Source: Bacillota bacterium
Lineage (GTDB): Bacteria > Bacillota > Sulfobacillia > RBS10-35 > JAJYVN01
Assembly: GCA_021806565.1 (NCBI GenBank)
Contig: JAJZXK010000026.1
Span: 1 to 38,329 of the forward strand
Direction of reading: 5' to 3'
DNA length: 38,329 nt
Part shown: one piece after another, positions 9,654 through 18,713 of the stretch
Position numbering within the stretch: position 1 is the first letter of the stretch
Layout of the letters: each line of letters opens with the position of its first letter
Notes under the pieces: generated by a model
Told to the model about the DNA's origin: nothing
The model's input: the letters and a program-made list of their open reading frames with translations, nothing else
The model's database searches: none
Program-made: the position numbers and the translations under genes

Positions 9654-10129
9654 CAGTGCCTTCTCGGCCCGATTTCGGGCCAACCGGCGCCCATACAACT
9701 GTGCGCACATGCTGGTCAACACGTCGATCATGTCTTGCACCACGTCGTCCTTGGTCTCTTGCGGATCGACCACAACAAGGCGTCCGCCCTGGGCGGCACG
9801 CGCAGCCTCGACATGTTCGGCACCAAACCGCATAAGTCGATCTCGATGCTCGACGGCCACCATGGCGACGGAGGGGTCCGCCAGCACCTTCATGAGAGCC
9901 CACCTCCGTTACCGTGCGCACCACGGAGTAGCCTTTGCGCGTCACGAACTCGACGCACACGCACACGCGCATAGACCGCCACCCCGGTTGGCTCCTCCTT
10001 CGGGGGCTTCAAGATGATGGTGCCTGTGGGCAACTGCTCTGCTGGCACAGGCAATTTGCCATCGCGATACATTCGCCACGCGGCGTGGTAGCTGATGCCT
10101 TGCTCCTTCGCCCGTGCGCTCTGTTTCAT
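9654..10129 (-). pseudogene. IS607-family serine recombinase TnpA, frameshifted and deleted
   Basis: Three frames carry pieces: SYHAAWRMYRDGKLPVPAEQLPTGTIIL...VAVYARV, EFVTRKGYSVVRTVTEVGS, and MKVLADPSVAMVAVEHRDRLMRFG...DDVVQDMIDVLTSMCAQLYGRRLARNRAEKAL; segment after YARV with the catalytic Ser is missing. Confidence 0.88.
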
Positions 10130-10544
10130 GCCTACGGTATATCACAGGCGCTGATATCTGTAGATATTACCGGTCAACCGTTAACACCCCCCATGGGCCG
10201 GCAGGGACATCTGCCCGCCCATCCGACCGAAACCCGACGCTCCCGTCCAGCACAGACGGCGCTGCCGGCCCCGCGGTTCGCTACGGCCGCCCGACGGGCA
10301 TCCTCCGGCCGGCCGCATCGCCCACAGCGTACCGGAGGTGGGCCGCCTCTGACGAACCGGACTCCCCGGTCGAGGCCGCGCGCCCTGCGGGTCTGTCAGC
10401 CTGCACTAGGAGGTGCGGCGGCCGGTGCATGCCCCCGGCCGGGGGTGAACGCGTCCGAGGACGGGGATGGGGATGGGAGCGGGAAACGGCGGGTCGCCAC
10501 CGATTGGGGGGCGGTACACCGGCCGCGCACCGCCACGGCCGGAC

Positions 10545-11939
10545 CTAGCCGCGGCCGGCGGCGAACATACTGGACAGCCGCTGATCCGACCGCCGCTGCC
10601 GCGCGATGAGCCGCGCGCCGTCCGGTGGCGGGTGCCGCCGCGCCTCGGCCTGGAGCGCGTCGACCTGCTTGGCCACCGCCGGCAGCACCACCGCCGGGTC
10701 CGCCTGCTGGCGGCCGATCTGGTCGAACACACCGTTGATCATCGCCATGGCGTTTTCCGGCGCGTACTTGAAAGCCCGACCCGCCCGTCCCCAACGCGCC
10801 GCAGACTCCGCATACCAATGCAGGCCGCGACCGCGGAAGCCTGGCACCACCGCCTCCATCACCGCCGTCATCTCGGGCCACAGGGCCAGGATGCTGGGCG
10901 GCTTGAGCAACACGCGCATCCCGTAGCGCTGGAACGCCGGATCGACCGCCAGATAGTGCAGCAGGGCCCAGGCGGCCTCCGGCGCGCGGCTCTGGGCGGA
11001 GATCGCATAGCCCTCGCTACCCATCCAGGAGAGGCGGCCCGCCGGATACTCCGGTATGGGCAGGAACGCCCAGCGGCCGGATCCCCAAAGCTGCGCATCG
11101 CGCAGCAGGTGGTTGTTGCGGTTCTCGACGAACGTCGCCGCCCACGGCGTGGCGAGCGGCGCCCCGATCCCGGTCGCGACCCCGGAGGCGAACAGATCCT
11201 GCCACCAACGGACGCCGCGGACCACCGCCCGCCCACCCAGCAGACACCGCGTGCGCGACGCATCCATGACGCGGCCGCCGAAGATCTCCAGCGCAAAGTC
11301 GGCATTGGGCAGGGGTCCGCTGGATCGGTATGGGACACCGCGATACACGGGGCAGAAGCCGTAGTGGTGGCGACCAGCCGCATCCCACGTCGCCGCCCGG
11401 AACAGCCGTTCCGCCTCGGCGATCGTCCACCCGGGATCCGGGTGTGGGATGCCGCGCGCATCCAGATCCGCGAGGTTGACCGCGATGACGGCCACGTTCA
11501 GGTAGTTGGGCAGAAACCACAGTCCGGCGGCCGTCTCAAACTGGCGCATTTGTCCAGCCGACCAGGTGGACATGGGGATGTTGTCCCGCGCCAGCTTCGA
11601 ACGCAGATCGGCCACCAGGCCGCTGGACGTGATGTAGGGCACGATGTCGAACTCGCTGAAGACGTCCGGCGCCGTACCCGCCAGCAACTGCGGGATCGCC
11701 CTGCCGCCGTCCACGGGGCCGACCACCTCGACGCGCAGCCCGCGGTGGCTGCGCTCGAACGCGGCCAAGGGCGTCCGGACGAAGGTCTGCCACCGCGGAC
11801 CGGCCGCAAGCCACCCGGCCCACGGGGCGAAGTGCAGCACCGTCTCCTGGGCCTGAGCCGCCGGCCGACCGGCGCGTGCACAGCCCGACAGCAACGCCAA
11901 TCCCGCCACGGACATGGCGGATCGCCGCGTGAGCCGCAC
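10545..11939 (-). CDS. Extracellular solute-binding protein-like Tat/lipobox lipoprotein, paralogue 2
   Basis: GTG start preceded by AGGAGGGG; signal RLTRRSAMSVAGLALLSGC; WAFLPIPEYPAGRLSWMGSEGYAISAQSRAPEAAWALLHYLA; C-terminal DQRLSSMFAAGRG. Confidence 0.88.
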   Translation of the reverse strand: MRLTRRSAMSVAGLALLSGCARAGRPAAQAQETVLHFAPWAGWLAAGPRWQTFVRTPLAAFERSHRGLRVEVVGPVDGGRAIPQLLAGTAPDVFSEFDIVPYITSSGLVADLRSKLARDNIPMSTWSAGQMRQFETAAGLWFLPNYLNVAVIAVNLADLDARGIPHPDPGWTIAEAERLFRAATWDAAGRHHYGFCPVYRGVPYRSSGPLPNADFALEIFGGRVMDASRTRCLLGGRAVVRGVRWWQDLFASGVATGIGAPLATPWAATFVENRNNHLLRDAQLWGSGRWAFLPIPEYPAGRLSWMGSEGYAISAQSRAPEAAWALLHYLAVDPAFQRYGMRVLLKPPSILALWPEMTAVMEAVVPGFRGRGLHWYAESAARWGRAGRAFKYAPENAMAMINGVFDQIGRQQADPAVVLPAVAKQVDALQAEARRHPPPDGARLIARQRRSDQRLSSMFAAGRG

Positions 11940-12213
11940 TGCAAACCCCTCCTGCGTCCAACGGCCTCTGCGTTGGTGCCACGGGTTCGACGGATGGCGG
12001 CGGGGCGGGCGCGGGTTGATATCCCCCCCATGGCGTATGGACTTCCCCCCCGCCCGGCCGCGGCCTCCCGCCGGAAGACCGGACGATCCGCACACGTACC
12101 AAGGCGGGGGCGTCGCCGCGGCCCCCCTCGGGCCCGGAACCGCGCGCAGCGCTGCACCGTCCAACCGCGCGGGCGGGTACCACCAGGACGGCGGCGCCGC
12201 AGCCCGGTCCCAG

Positions 12214-14400
12214 ATGCGCATCCTTGCATCGATTCGCGCCCATGTGGCCAAAGGGGTGGTCGCCTCGAACGCGCGCAAGGCCTGGCTCCCACTCATCCTC
12301 ACCCTGGCGCTGGCGGGATGCGGTGGCCGGCCCGCAAGCCCGTCCGGGTCGGCCGCCTCAGGCACCGGATCGAATACCTCCACCTCGTCGGCGTCGGCGT
12401 CCGGCTCGTCGGCGGCATCGGCGGCGACCGGGTCTGAGGCACCACCCCGCGTGACCTCAAGCCACGTCGCGACGCTGAGCTCCCTTGCCGGCGCCCCGCC
12501 GACCACACTTTCGGCCGTGTCGTTCCTCAACGCCCAAGACGGTTGGCTGGGTGCCACCGGCCGCGTCGGCGTGACGGCCGATGGCGGCAGTCGCTGGTCC
12601 TGGCACCCCATCCAGGGGGTCGTGGTCGATAGCTTCAGCTTCGCCCAGGCCCGCGTCGGGTGGCTTGGCGGCCGGACGGCGGCCTGTCAGGCGGGCCCGT
12701 CCAAGGCCAGCGGCTGTGCGGATGTCCTGGCGCGGACCACCGACGGCGGGGCGCAATGGTCGGTCCAAAAGACAGTCCCCTGCGGCCTCCAGCCGGTGTG
12801 CGCCGGACCGACCGTGCACTTCGCCGACGCACGCCGCGGCTGGGCACTGGTCGACTGCCAAGCCGCGGGCGCCGGGGGCCGTCCGTGCCGGACCCTCTTG
12901 GCGACCACCGACGCGGGGAGCACCTGGACCCAGGCGCACCTTCCCGCGGGGTTCATGGCCACCGGCCTGGATGTGGTCAGCTCGCGGGAGGTGTGGTTGG
13001 CGGGGGTCCAGTGCGGCGCCTCCGCCCAGGGCCCTGGCGTCTGTCCGACAGCGCTCGAACACACGAGCGACGGCGGGCGGACATGGTCCGCCGCCGGCCT
13101 GCCTGGGAAGCTGACCGGAGGCGGCCAGATCTCCTTTGCCACGGCGTCCGACGGGTGGCTGCTTCCGTCCCCCGCCGCGGTCTGCACCATGGGCGGCTGC
13201 TGGCTGCCGCTGTATGCCACCACCGACGGCGGCCGTACCTGGACCAAGCTGGCCAGCAGCTACCAGCATTCGGGTTTCCAGGGCAGCCCCCAATTCGTGA
13301 ACGCCACCACCGGCTTCATCCCGATCCAGGCGGGTGCCGGCATCGGGGTGGGCGGCGTGGCACGCACCACCGACGGCGGGCGCACCTGGTCCAGCGTGGG
13401 GGGGGCCCGCCGCTGGAGCATCGCTTCCTTATCGGCGGTCAGCCCCCGCGACGTGTGGGCCATCGGCGGGATAGGCGTTTCTCCCGCCACTGGGCGATTC
13501 CGGTCCGGGTTCCTGGTCCATTCCAGCGACGGCGGGCGCACTTGGCGGCAGCAGTTACCGGTGGCACGCCCCCAGCAGGCGATCGACTTCCTGAACCGGA
13601 CCACGGGCTTCGGCCTGGGGACGGCCTCCGATCCGGGCGCGGTGCTGTCGACCGGCGACGGTGGCGCGACCTGGCGCGAGGTCGCCAGCTTGGCCGCCAC
13701 CCACGCGTGGTTATCCGGGGTCAGTTTCGCCAACCGCCACACCGGCTGGGCCGCGGGCTTGCAGGCCGGCGCCAAGCCGTTCGCTTGCTGCAAACCGCTA
13801 CTGCTGCGAACGCTGGACGGCGGCCGCACCTGGAAGGCGGTCGGCCGGCGCACGCGCACCGTTCTGGGCCTGCGCCTGTTCTCCCCCAGGTCCGGCGTGA
13901 TCGTGAGCAGCAAGGGTGCCGAGACCGGTGGACCGGCCGTTGTGCAGGCGACGGCAGACGGCGGCCGCACCTGGACGGCACGCGGGCCGGTCCCGACCGG
14001 CCAGCAACTGATCGGCGTCGGCTTCGCCAGCCCGAACGCCGGCTGGGCACTGACCTTCCGCACGGCCAAGGCCAAAGGATCGGAACCCAGCTACCAACTG
14101 GAACGGACGCTCGACGGTGGCCGGCAGTGGGCGCCGGCGGCCACCCTGCCCTTCGGCGAGGGGGCGACGTCCATCTTCACCGGCCGGAGCCGCGGCGTCT
14201 GGGTGCTCCAACCGCAACCGGGAGGGCAAAGCACCATGCTGTTGCACACGAGCGGCAGCGGTGGCTGGCAGCGGTGGCGTGTCGGGCTGGCCGACATCGG
14301 CGGCGCGGACTTCGGCGTGCGCGGGTCCGCCTGGCTGTTGACGCCCCGCGGCCTTTGGCATTCCGCCGACGGCGGGGCCCACTGGACCCAAATCGCTTAG
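12214..14400 (+). CDS. Lipoprotein with about 12 Asp-box (BNR/Ycf48-like) repeats, predicted beta-propeller
   Basis: Lipobox LTLALAGC, Ser/Thr/Ala-rich linker, then repeated DGG(R/A)(T/Q)W motifs (DGGRTWSA, DGGRTWTK, DGGRTWSS, DGGRTWRQ, DGGATWRE, DGGRTWKA and others). Confidence 0.87.
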   Translation: MRILASIRAHVAKGVVASNARKAWLPLILTLALAGCGGRPASPSGSAASGTGSNTSTSSASASGSSAASAATGSEAPPRVTSSHVATLSSLAGAPPTTLSAVSFLNAQDGWLGATGRVGVTADGGSRWSWHPIQGVVVDSFSFAQARVGWLGGRTAACQAGPSKASGCADVLARTTDGGAQWSVQKTVPCGLQPVCAGPTVHFADARRGWALVDCQAAGAGGRPCRTLLATTDAGSTWTQAHLPAGFMATGLDVVSSREVWLAGVQCGASAQGPGVCPTALEHTSDGGRTWSAAGLPGKLTGGGQISFATASDGWLLPSPAAVCTMGGCWLPLYATTDGGRTWTKLASSYQHSGFQGSPQFVNATTGFIPIQAGAGIGVGGVARTTDGGRTWSSVGGARRWSIASLSAVSPRDVWAIGGIGVSPATGRFRSGFLVHSSDGGRTWRQQLPVARPQQAIDFLNRTTGFGLGTASDPGAVLSTGDGGATWREVASLAATHAWLSGVSFANRHTGWAAGLQAGAKPFACCKPLLLRTLDGGRTWKAVGRRTRTVLGLRLFSPRSGVIVSSKGAETGGPAVVQATADGGRTWTARGPVPTGQQLIGVGFASPNAGWALTFRTAKAKGSEPSYQLERTLDGGRQWAPAATLPFGEGATSIFTGRSRGVWVLQPQPGGQSTMLLHTSGSGGWQRWRVGLADIGGADFGVRGSAWLLTPRGLWHSADGGAHWTQIA

Positions 14401-14979
14401 GCCGAAATCAGCCCCCGCAGCTTCTACGTGTGCCGCGCCAGCCGCTTCATCCGAGCAGCGACCCGCAGGCGTCGGACGATCCTGCACCGCGCCCAGGCTC
14501 TCAGCCGCATGCGGTCGTCGAAAGCGAATACACCGGCCCGAGCGGCCGCCCACTTTCCCGTCGACGGTGAAGCCCGCTCTGCACGCCAACCCTTGGGGCT
14601 GAACCGCCCCACGGCCAAAGCCGGGGGGTTCTGGACGTATCCGGCCCCTGGTCCAAAATCCTTTCGCCACGCGTAACCCTTAGCACCGAGAGGAACGTGC
14701 TCCGCCGGATCCCGCGCGGCCGCGGACCGAAGGCCAGCCACCAACGGTACCACGCGGGCTGCCCCGGTCCCATGCTCCACCTCTCTCCACGAACACAGTC
14801 CAAGCCGCCTCGGTCACAAACTCCAGCCGTTCCAAGGGTGGGCCCGTTCGGCCAGCGACGCCAGCCGCCCATTTGGCGTGCGGCACCACGGTGCCCCCGC
14901 TGTATCCTGCGGCAACCAAAGCCGTGGACGGACAGCCGCAGCCGCGATTCAGGCGGAAGGACCGAGGGTCGGCCGTGGA

Positions 14980-15765
14980 TCAGGCGGAGTAGATCACCGG
15001 GCAGTAAGCCGGGTCGTCGATGAAGGAGGTCAGGCCCTGGCGCCGGTCCGCCACCGGTCTGGAGCGCTCCGTGCGCAGATGGATGGCGAAGCTGCGGCGC
15101 GGCAGCCCGGAGCGGTTGGGACCGCTGCCGTGCAGCGTCAACTGGTCGTGGAAGCTCACCCCGCCCGGCGGCAGGGTCGCCTCGATCTCCTCCCACCGCT
15201 CACCGCTCGGAATGACGACCTGCTCTCCCTGGCGCCGGAAGTCCTCGGTGAAGAAGTTCCCCTGGTCCAGCAGGCCCCAGCGGTGCGAGCCCCGCACGTG
15301 CCGCACCGGCCCCGCTTCAGAAGTCACATCGCTCAACGCCACCCAGGCGGTGAACAAGTGGCTGGACGCCTCCCACTGCTGCCAGTACTGCCGGTCCTGG
15401 TGCCAGCCGACGTGCGGACTGTCGCCATCGCCGCTGCCGGCAGAAGGCTTGACCAGCATCTGCACCCACCACACCTGCACCCAGGAGGCTCCGGTGACGT
15501 CCGCGGCCAGCCTCCCCAGGGCGGGGTGGCGGATCAGGTCCATGATCCTCCGGTCGGCCACCTGCGGCATCTCGATCTTGACCAGCTTCTGCGGGGCGTC
15601 ACCCGGTTTCCAAAACGACGGTTGCGGAGGGACGCCGGTCTCATACTCGCCCCGCATGAGCGCGTCCATCCCGGCGACGGCCCGGGCCACCACGCCGGCC
15701 GGGACGGCGGGCTCGCGGCACAGACAGACGCCGTCTTGCTCATACCGCTCGCGCAACGTCTCCAC
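14980..15765 (-). CDS. Phytanoyl-CoA dioxygenase (PhyH) family protein
   Basis: HxD in HVGWHQDRQYWQ, HVRGSHRWGLL, SFHDQLTLHGSGPNRS. Confidence 0.88.
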   Translation of the reverse strand: METLRERYEQDGVCLCREPAVPAGVVARAVAGMDALMRGEYETGVPPQPSFWKPGDAPQKLVKIEMPQVADRRIMDLIRHPALGRLAADVTGASWVQVWWVQMLVKPSAGSGDGDSPHVGWHQDRQYWQQWEASSHLFTAWVALSDVTSEAGPVRHVRGSHRWGLLDQGNFFTEDFRRQGEQVVIPSGERWEEIEATLPPGGVSFHDQLTLHGSGPNRSGLPRRSFAIHLRTERSRPVADRRQGLTSFIDDPAYCPVIYSA

Positions 15766-15871
15766 CCACGACCACCGGCCTCCACTCCTTGCGCGCCTCG
15801 CACCGCGACCCGTCCCGTTCCACCCGGCCCGGGGCGCACCGGACGATCACGGCCGGGGGACGCGCGGGCCT

Positions 15872-16681
15872 TCAGAGATCCTGTTCCTCGCCGCACGGTC
15901 CACCCCAGGTGTTGGCGGGGAGGGCCACCTCGTCTCCCGAGCGCGTCAGTAGCGGGTTGTACCAGCCACTGATCTGCTGGGAGCTTGCTGGGACATAGTG
16001 AGCGATGAAGGCACGGCGGAAGCGTTCGCGGCTGGTGTTGGGGTAGCTGCCGTGCACCAGGGTTCCGTTGAAGAGCAGCACGTCGCCGGGGGCCAGGTTC
16101 AGCGGCAGCGGTCGCAGACCCGCCGGCAGGTCGACCTCGTCCTTGGTGAACGAAGCCTCCGGGTCAGCCGTGTGCGGACACAAGATGGCGAGGTCCTGGG
16201 TACCGGGCACGACCTGCAGCCCGCCGTTCTCCTGGTCCGAGGGGTCGACCGCCACCCAGGCGGCGATGCACTTACCCGGACGCGTCTTGAGGTAGTAGTC
16301 GTCCTGGTGCAGCGCCTGGCCGCGGGCCCCGGGCGGCTTGAAGTAGAACATGCTCTGCGCCGCCAGTGCCGACTCGCCCAGGCACGCCTCCACCGCGTCC
16401 AGCAGGCGCGGGTGCAACAGGTACCGGCGCACGGTCGCATCGACGCGGTGCGGCTGCATCATGCGCGGGTACGCCTTGAGGATGTCGCCCCCGCACTGTT
16501 CGAGCGGAACCGGGGCGTAGCACCCGGGGATCGGTGGCCCCGCCTGCAGCCGCATGAACGTCTCCCGGATCTCGCGCACCGCGTCCGCCGCCAGCAATCC
16601 CCGCGCGACCAGAAAGCCGTCGTGCCGGTAAGTCGCATGCCACGCCTCGCGCTCGCCCACCGCCGCCAGAGACCCGGCCAT
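15872..16681 (-). CDS. Phytanoyl-CoA dioxygenase (PhyH) family protein
   Basis: ALHQDDYYLKT, NGGLQVVPGTQDL, GDVLLFNGTLVHGSYPNTSRERFRRAFIAHY. Confidence 0.92.
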   Translation of the reverse strand: MAGSLAAVGEREAWHATYRHDGFLVARGLLAADAVREIRETFMRLQAGPPIPGCYAPVPLEQCGGDILKAYPRMMQPHRVDATVRRYLLHPRLLDAVEACLGESALAAQSMFYFKPPGARGQALHQDDYYLKTRPGKCIAAWVAVDPSDQENGGLQVVPGTQDLAILCPHTADPEASFTKDEVDLPAGLRPLPLNLAPGDVLLFNGTLVHGSYPNTSRERFRRAFIAHYVPASSQQISGWYNPLLTRSGDEVALPANTWGGPCGEEQDL

Positions 16682-16889
16682 CCCGCTCCCTCCTCCGGCG
16701 CTTCACCCGCCTCGTCGTGCTGGCGGTTCCGTCTGCGGCCCGCCGGTCCTGCCGACGGGCGGCCGCAGTGGGCGGTACCGGGCGGGGCCGATCTCATCCC
16801 GCAGGCAGGACTGGCCCGGTGGCGGACGAAGCCCGCCGCCGAATGCCGCCGCCGGCCGGGTGCCGCGACGGGCGGCTAGGGGGGAATCG

Positions 16890-18713
16890 GTGGTGGTGCC
16901 ACGTTCCGAATATCCGCGGCCCCAGTTCATGCGGGCGGATTGGCTCTGTCTCAATGGCCGCTGGGAGTTCGAACTCGACCAGGGCGACAGCGGGCTGGAA
17001 CGCGGGCTGCGCGACCGACCACTCGCGGGCCATATCACCGTGCCCTTCTGCCCGGAATCCACCCTGTCGGGGGTGGGCCACGTCGACTTCCTGCAGGCGG
17101 TCTGGTACCGGCGCACGGTGGAGATCCCCGCCGCCTGGGCGGGCAGACGGGTCCAGCTCCACTTCCAGGCCATCGACTACGATGCCACGGTGTGGGTCAA
17201 CGGCGTAGAGGTGGGACGGCACCGCGGCGGATTCACGCCGCTGCACTGCGACCTCGGCGGGATCGCCGAACCCGGCGATTGGGCGCAGATCGTCGTACGG
17301 GCTCGGGAACCGCGCGGCGAGCCCCGGCCCGGCGGCAAGCAGAGCAACTTCCACTACGCCAACCGCGCCTGCGACTACACCCGCACCACCGGCATCTGGC
17401 AGACAGTCTGGCTGGAACCCGTGCCGGAAACGCACCTGCGCCGCCCCCGCCTGACCCCGGATCTCGCCAACCGCCGCCTCGAGGTGGTCCAGCCCGTGGC
17501 CGGACCGCGCTCCGGGCTACGGCTGCGCGCCACCCTGCGCGACGAAGCCGGTGAGGTGGACCGCTGCGAGGTCGCGGCGGACGGGGACTTCACGCCGCGC
17601 CTGCGGCTGGAGGTACCCTCCGGGCGGTTGCGGCCCTGGAGCCCCGCGGATCCACACCTGTATGCCCTGGCGCTCGAACTCCTGGACGGCGAAGGGTCTG
17701 TGGTCGACCGCGCCACCAGCTATGCGGGGATGCGCTCGGTGACCGTCGACGGCCCCGCGGTCTTACTCAACGGACAACCAGTATTCCAGCGCCTCGTCCT
17801 CGATCAGGGCTACTATCCGGACGGCATCCTGACCGCACCCAGCGATGAAGCCCTGTGCCAGGACATCCTGCTTTCCCAGGCCGCCGGCTTCAACGGCGCC
17901 CGCCTGCACCAGAAGGTCTTCGAGGAACGCTTCCTGTATCATGCCGACCGGCTCGGCTACCTGGTGTGGGGCGAGTACGGCGACTGGGGCCTGCGCGGAG
18001 CGGCCCCGCGCGACCCGCGGCGCCACCAGCCCGCCGCCGCCCTGCTCACGCAGTGGCTTGAGGTGCTGCACCGCGATCAGAGCCATCCCTGCATCATCGG
18101 CTGGTGCCCGCTCAACGAGCAGGCGGAGCCGATCGAGGACGGCATCACCGCACTGGACGACCTGGCACACGGCCTGGTCCTCGCCACTCGCGCCGCCGAT
18201 CCCAGCCGCCCGGTTCTGGATGCCTCCGGTTGGTCGCATCGCGTCGGCTCAAGCGACATCTACGACGCGCACGATTACGACCAGGATCCGGAGTCGTTCC
18301 GCCGCCGCCACACGGCCCTGGCCGAGGGCAAGCCCTTCGTCAACGGACCGGCCGACCGCCCCTGGTCGGTGCCCTGGCGCGGCCAGCCATACTTCATCAG
18401 CGAGTTCGGCGGCATCTGGTGGAACCCGGAGGCGCGCGCCGACGAGCCGTCCTGGGGCTACGGCGACCGGCCGCGCAGCGAGGCCGAGTTCCGCGCGCGC
18501 TTTGAGGGCCTCTGCGCCGCCCAGCTCGACAACCCGCACCTTTTCGGGTACTGCTACACCCAGTTGACCGATGTGTTCCAGGAGCAGAACGGCCTGTACT
18601 TTTTCGACCGGCGGCCAAAGTTCGACCTGGACTGGCTGCGCTCGGTGCAGGCGCGACCCGCGGCCATCGAGCGGCCAGGCCCCGGGGACGGGGCCCGGCC
18701 GGCCGGCGACTAG
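16890..18713 (+). CDS. Glycoside hydrolase family 2 protein (beta-galactosidase/glucuronidase-like)
   Basis: GTG start after AGGGGGGA; LNGRWEFELD, sugar-binding domain, IIGWCPLNEQAEP (acid/base NE) and PYFISEFGGIWW (nucleophile E). Confidence 0.93.
   Translation: MVVPRSEYPRPQFMRADWLCLNGRWEFELDQGDSGLERGLRDRPLAGHITVPFCPESTLSGVGHVDFLQAVWYRRTVEIPAAWAGRRVQLHFQAIDYDATVWVNGVEVGRHRGGFTPLHCDLGGIAEPGDWAQIVVRAREPRGEPRPGGKQSNFHYANRACDYTRTTGIWQTVWLEPVPETHLRRPRLTPDLANRRLEVVQPVAGPRSGLRLRATLRDEAGEVDRCEVAADGDFTPRLRLEVPSGRLRPWSPADPHLYALALELLDGEGSVVDRATSYAGMRSVTVDGPAVLLNGQPVFQRLVLDQGYYPDGILTAPSDEALCQDILLSQAAGFNGARLHQKVFEERFLYHADRLGYLVWGEYGDWGLRGAAPRDPRRHQPAAALLTQWLEVLHRDQSHPCIIGWCPLNEQAEPIEDGITALDDLAHGLVLATRAADPSRPVLDASGWSHRVGSSDIYDAHDYDQDPESFRRRHTALAEGKPFVNGPADRPWSVPWRGQPYFISEFGGIWWNPEARADEPSWGYGDRPRSEAEFRARFEGLCAAQLDNPHLFGYCYTQLTDVFQEQNGLYFFDRRPKFDLDWLRSVQARPAAIERPGPGDGARPAGD

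Larger units (their letters stand above)
9180..10180 (-). mobile_element. Decayed IS607-type element (tnpA-tnpB deletion chimera)
   Basis: Contiguous tnpA and tnpB remnants on one strand; AT-rich stretch at 10140-10180 may be the left end. Confidence 0.78.

Noticed and set aside
9180-9893. Functional TnpB-derived guide-RNA regulator (TldR-like)
   Set aside because: TldR-type proteins keep a near full-length TnpB; here the N-terminal half is missing and the protein is a deletion chimera with TnpA.
12570-14400. Recurring GACGGCGGGCGCACCTGG units as a CRISPR or DNA-level repeat array
   Set aside because: Spacing and sequence vary and keep the reading frame; explained by protein Asp-box repeats.
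12660-14570. 636-aa plus-strand ORF overlapping the Asp-box lipoprotein
   Set aside because: Alternative frame of a repetitive gene; the repeated Arg-rich pattern derives from the DGGRTW codons.
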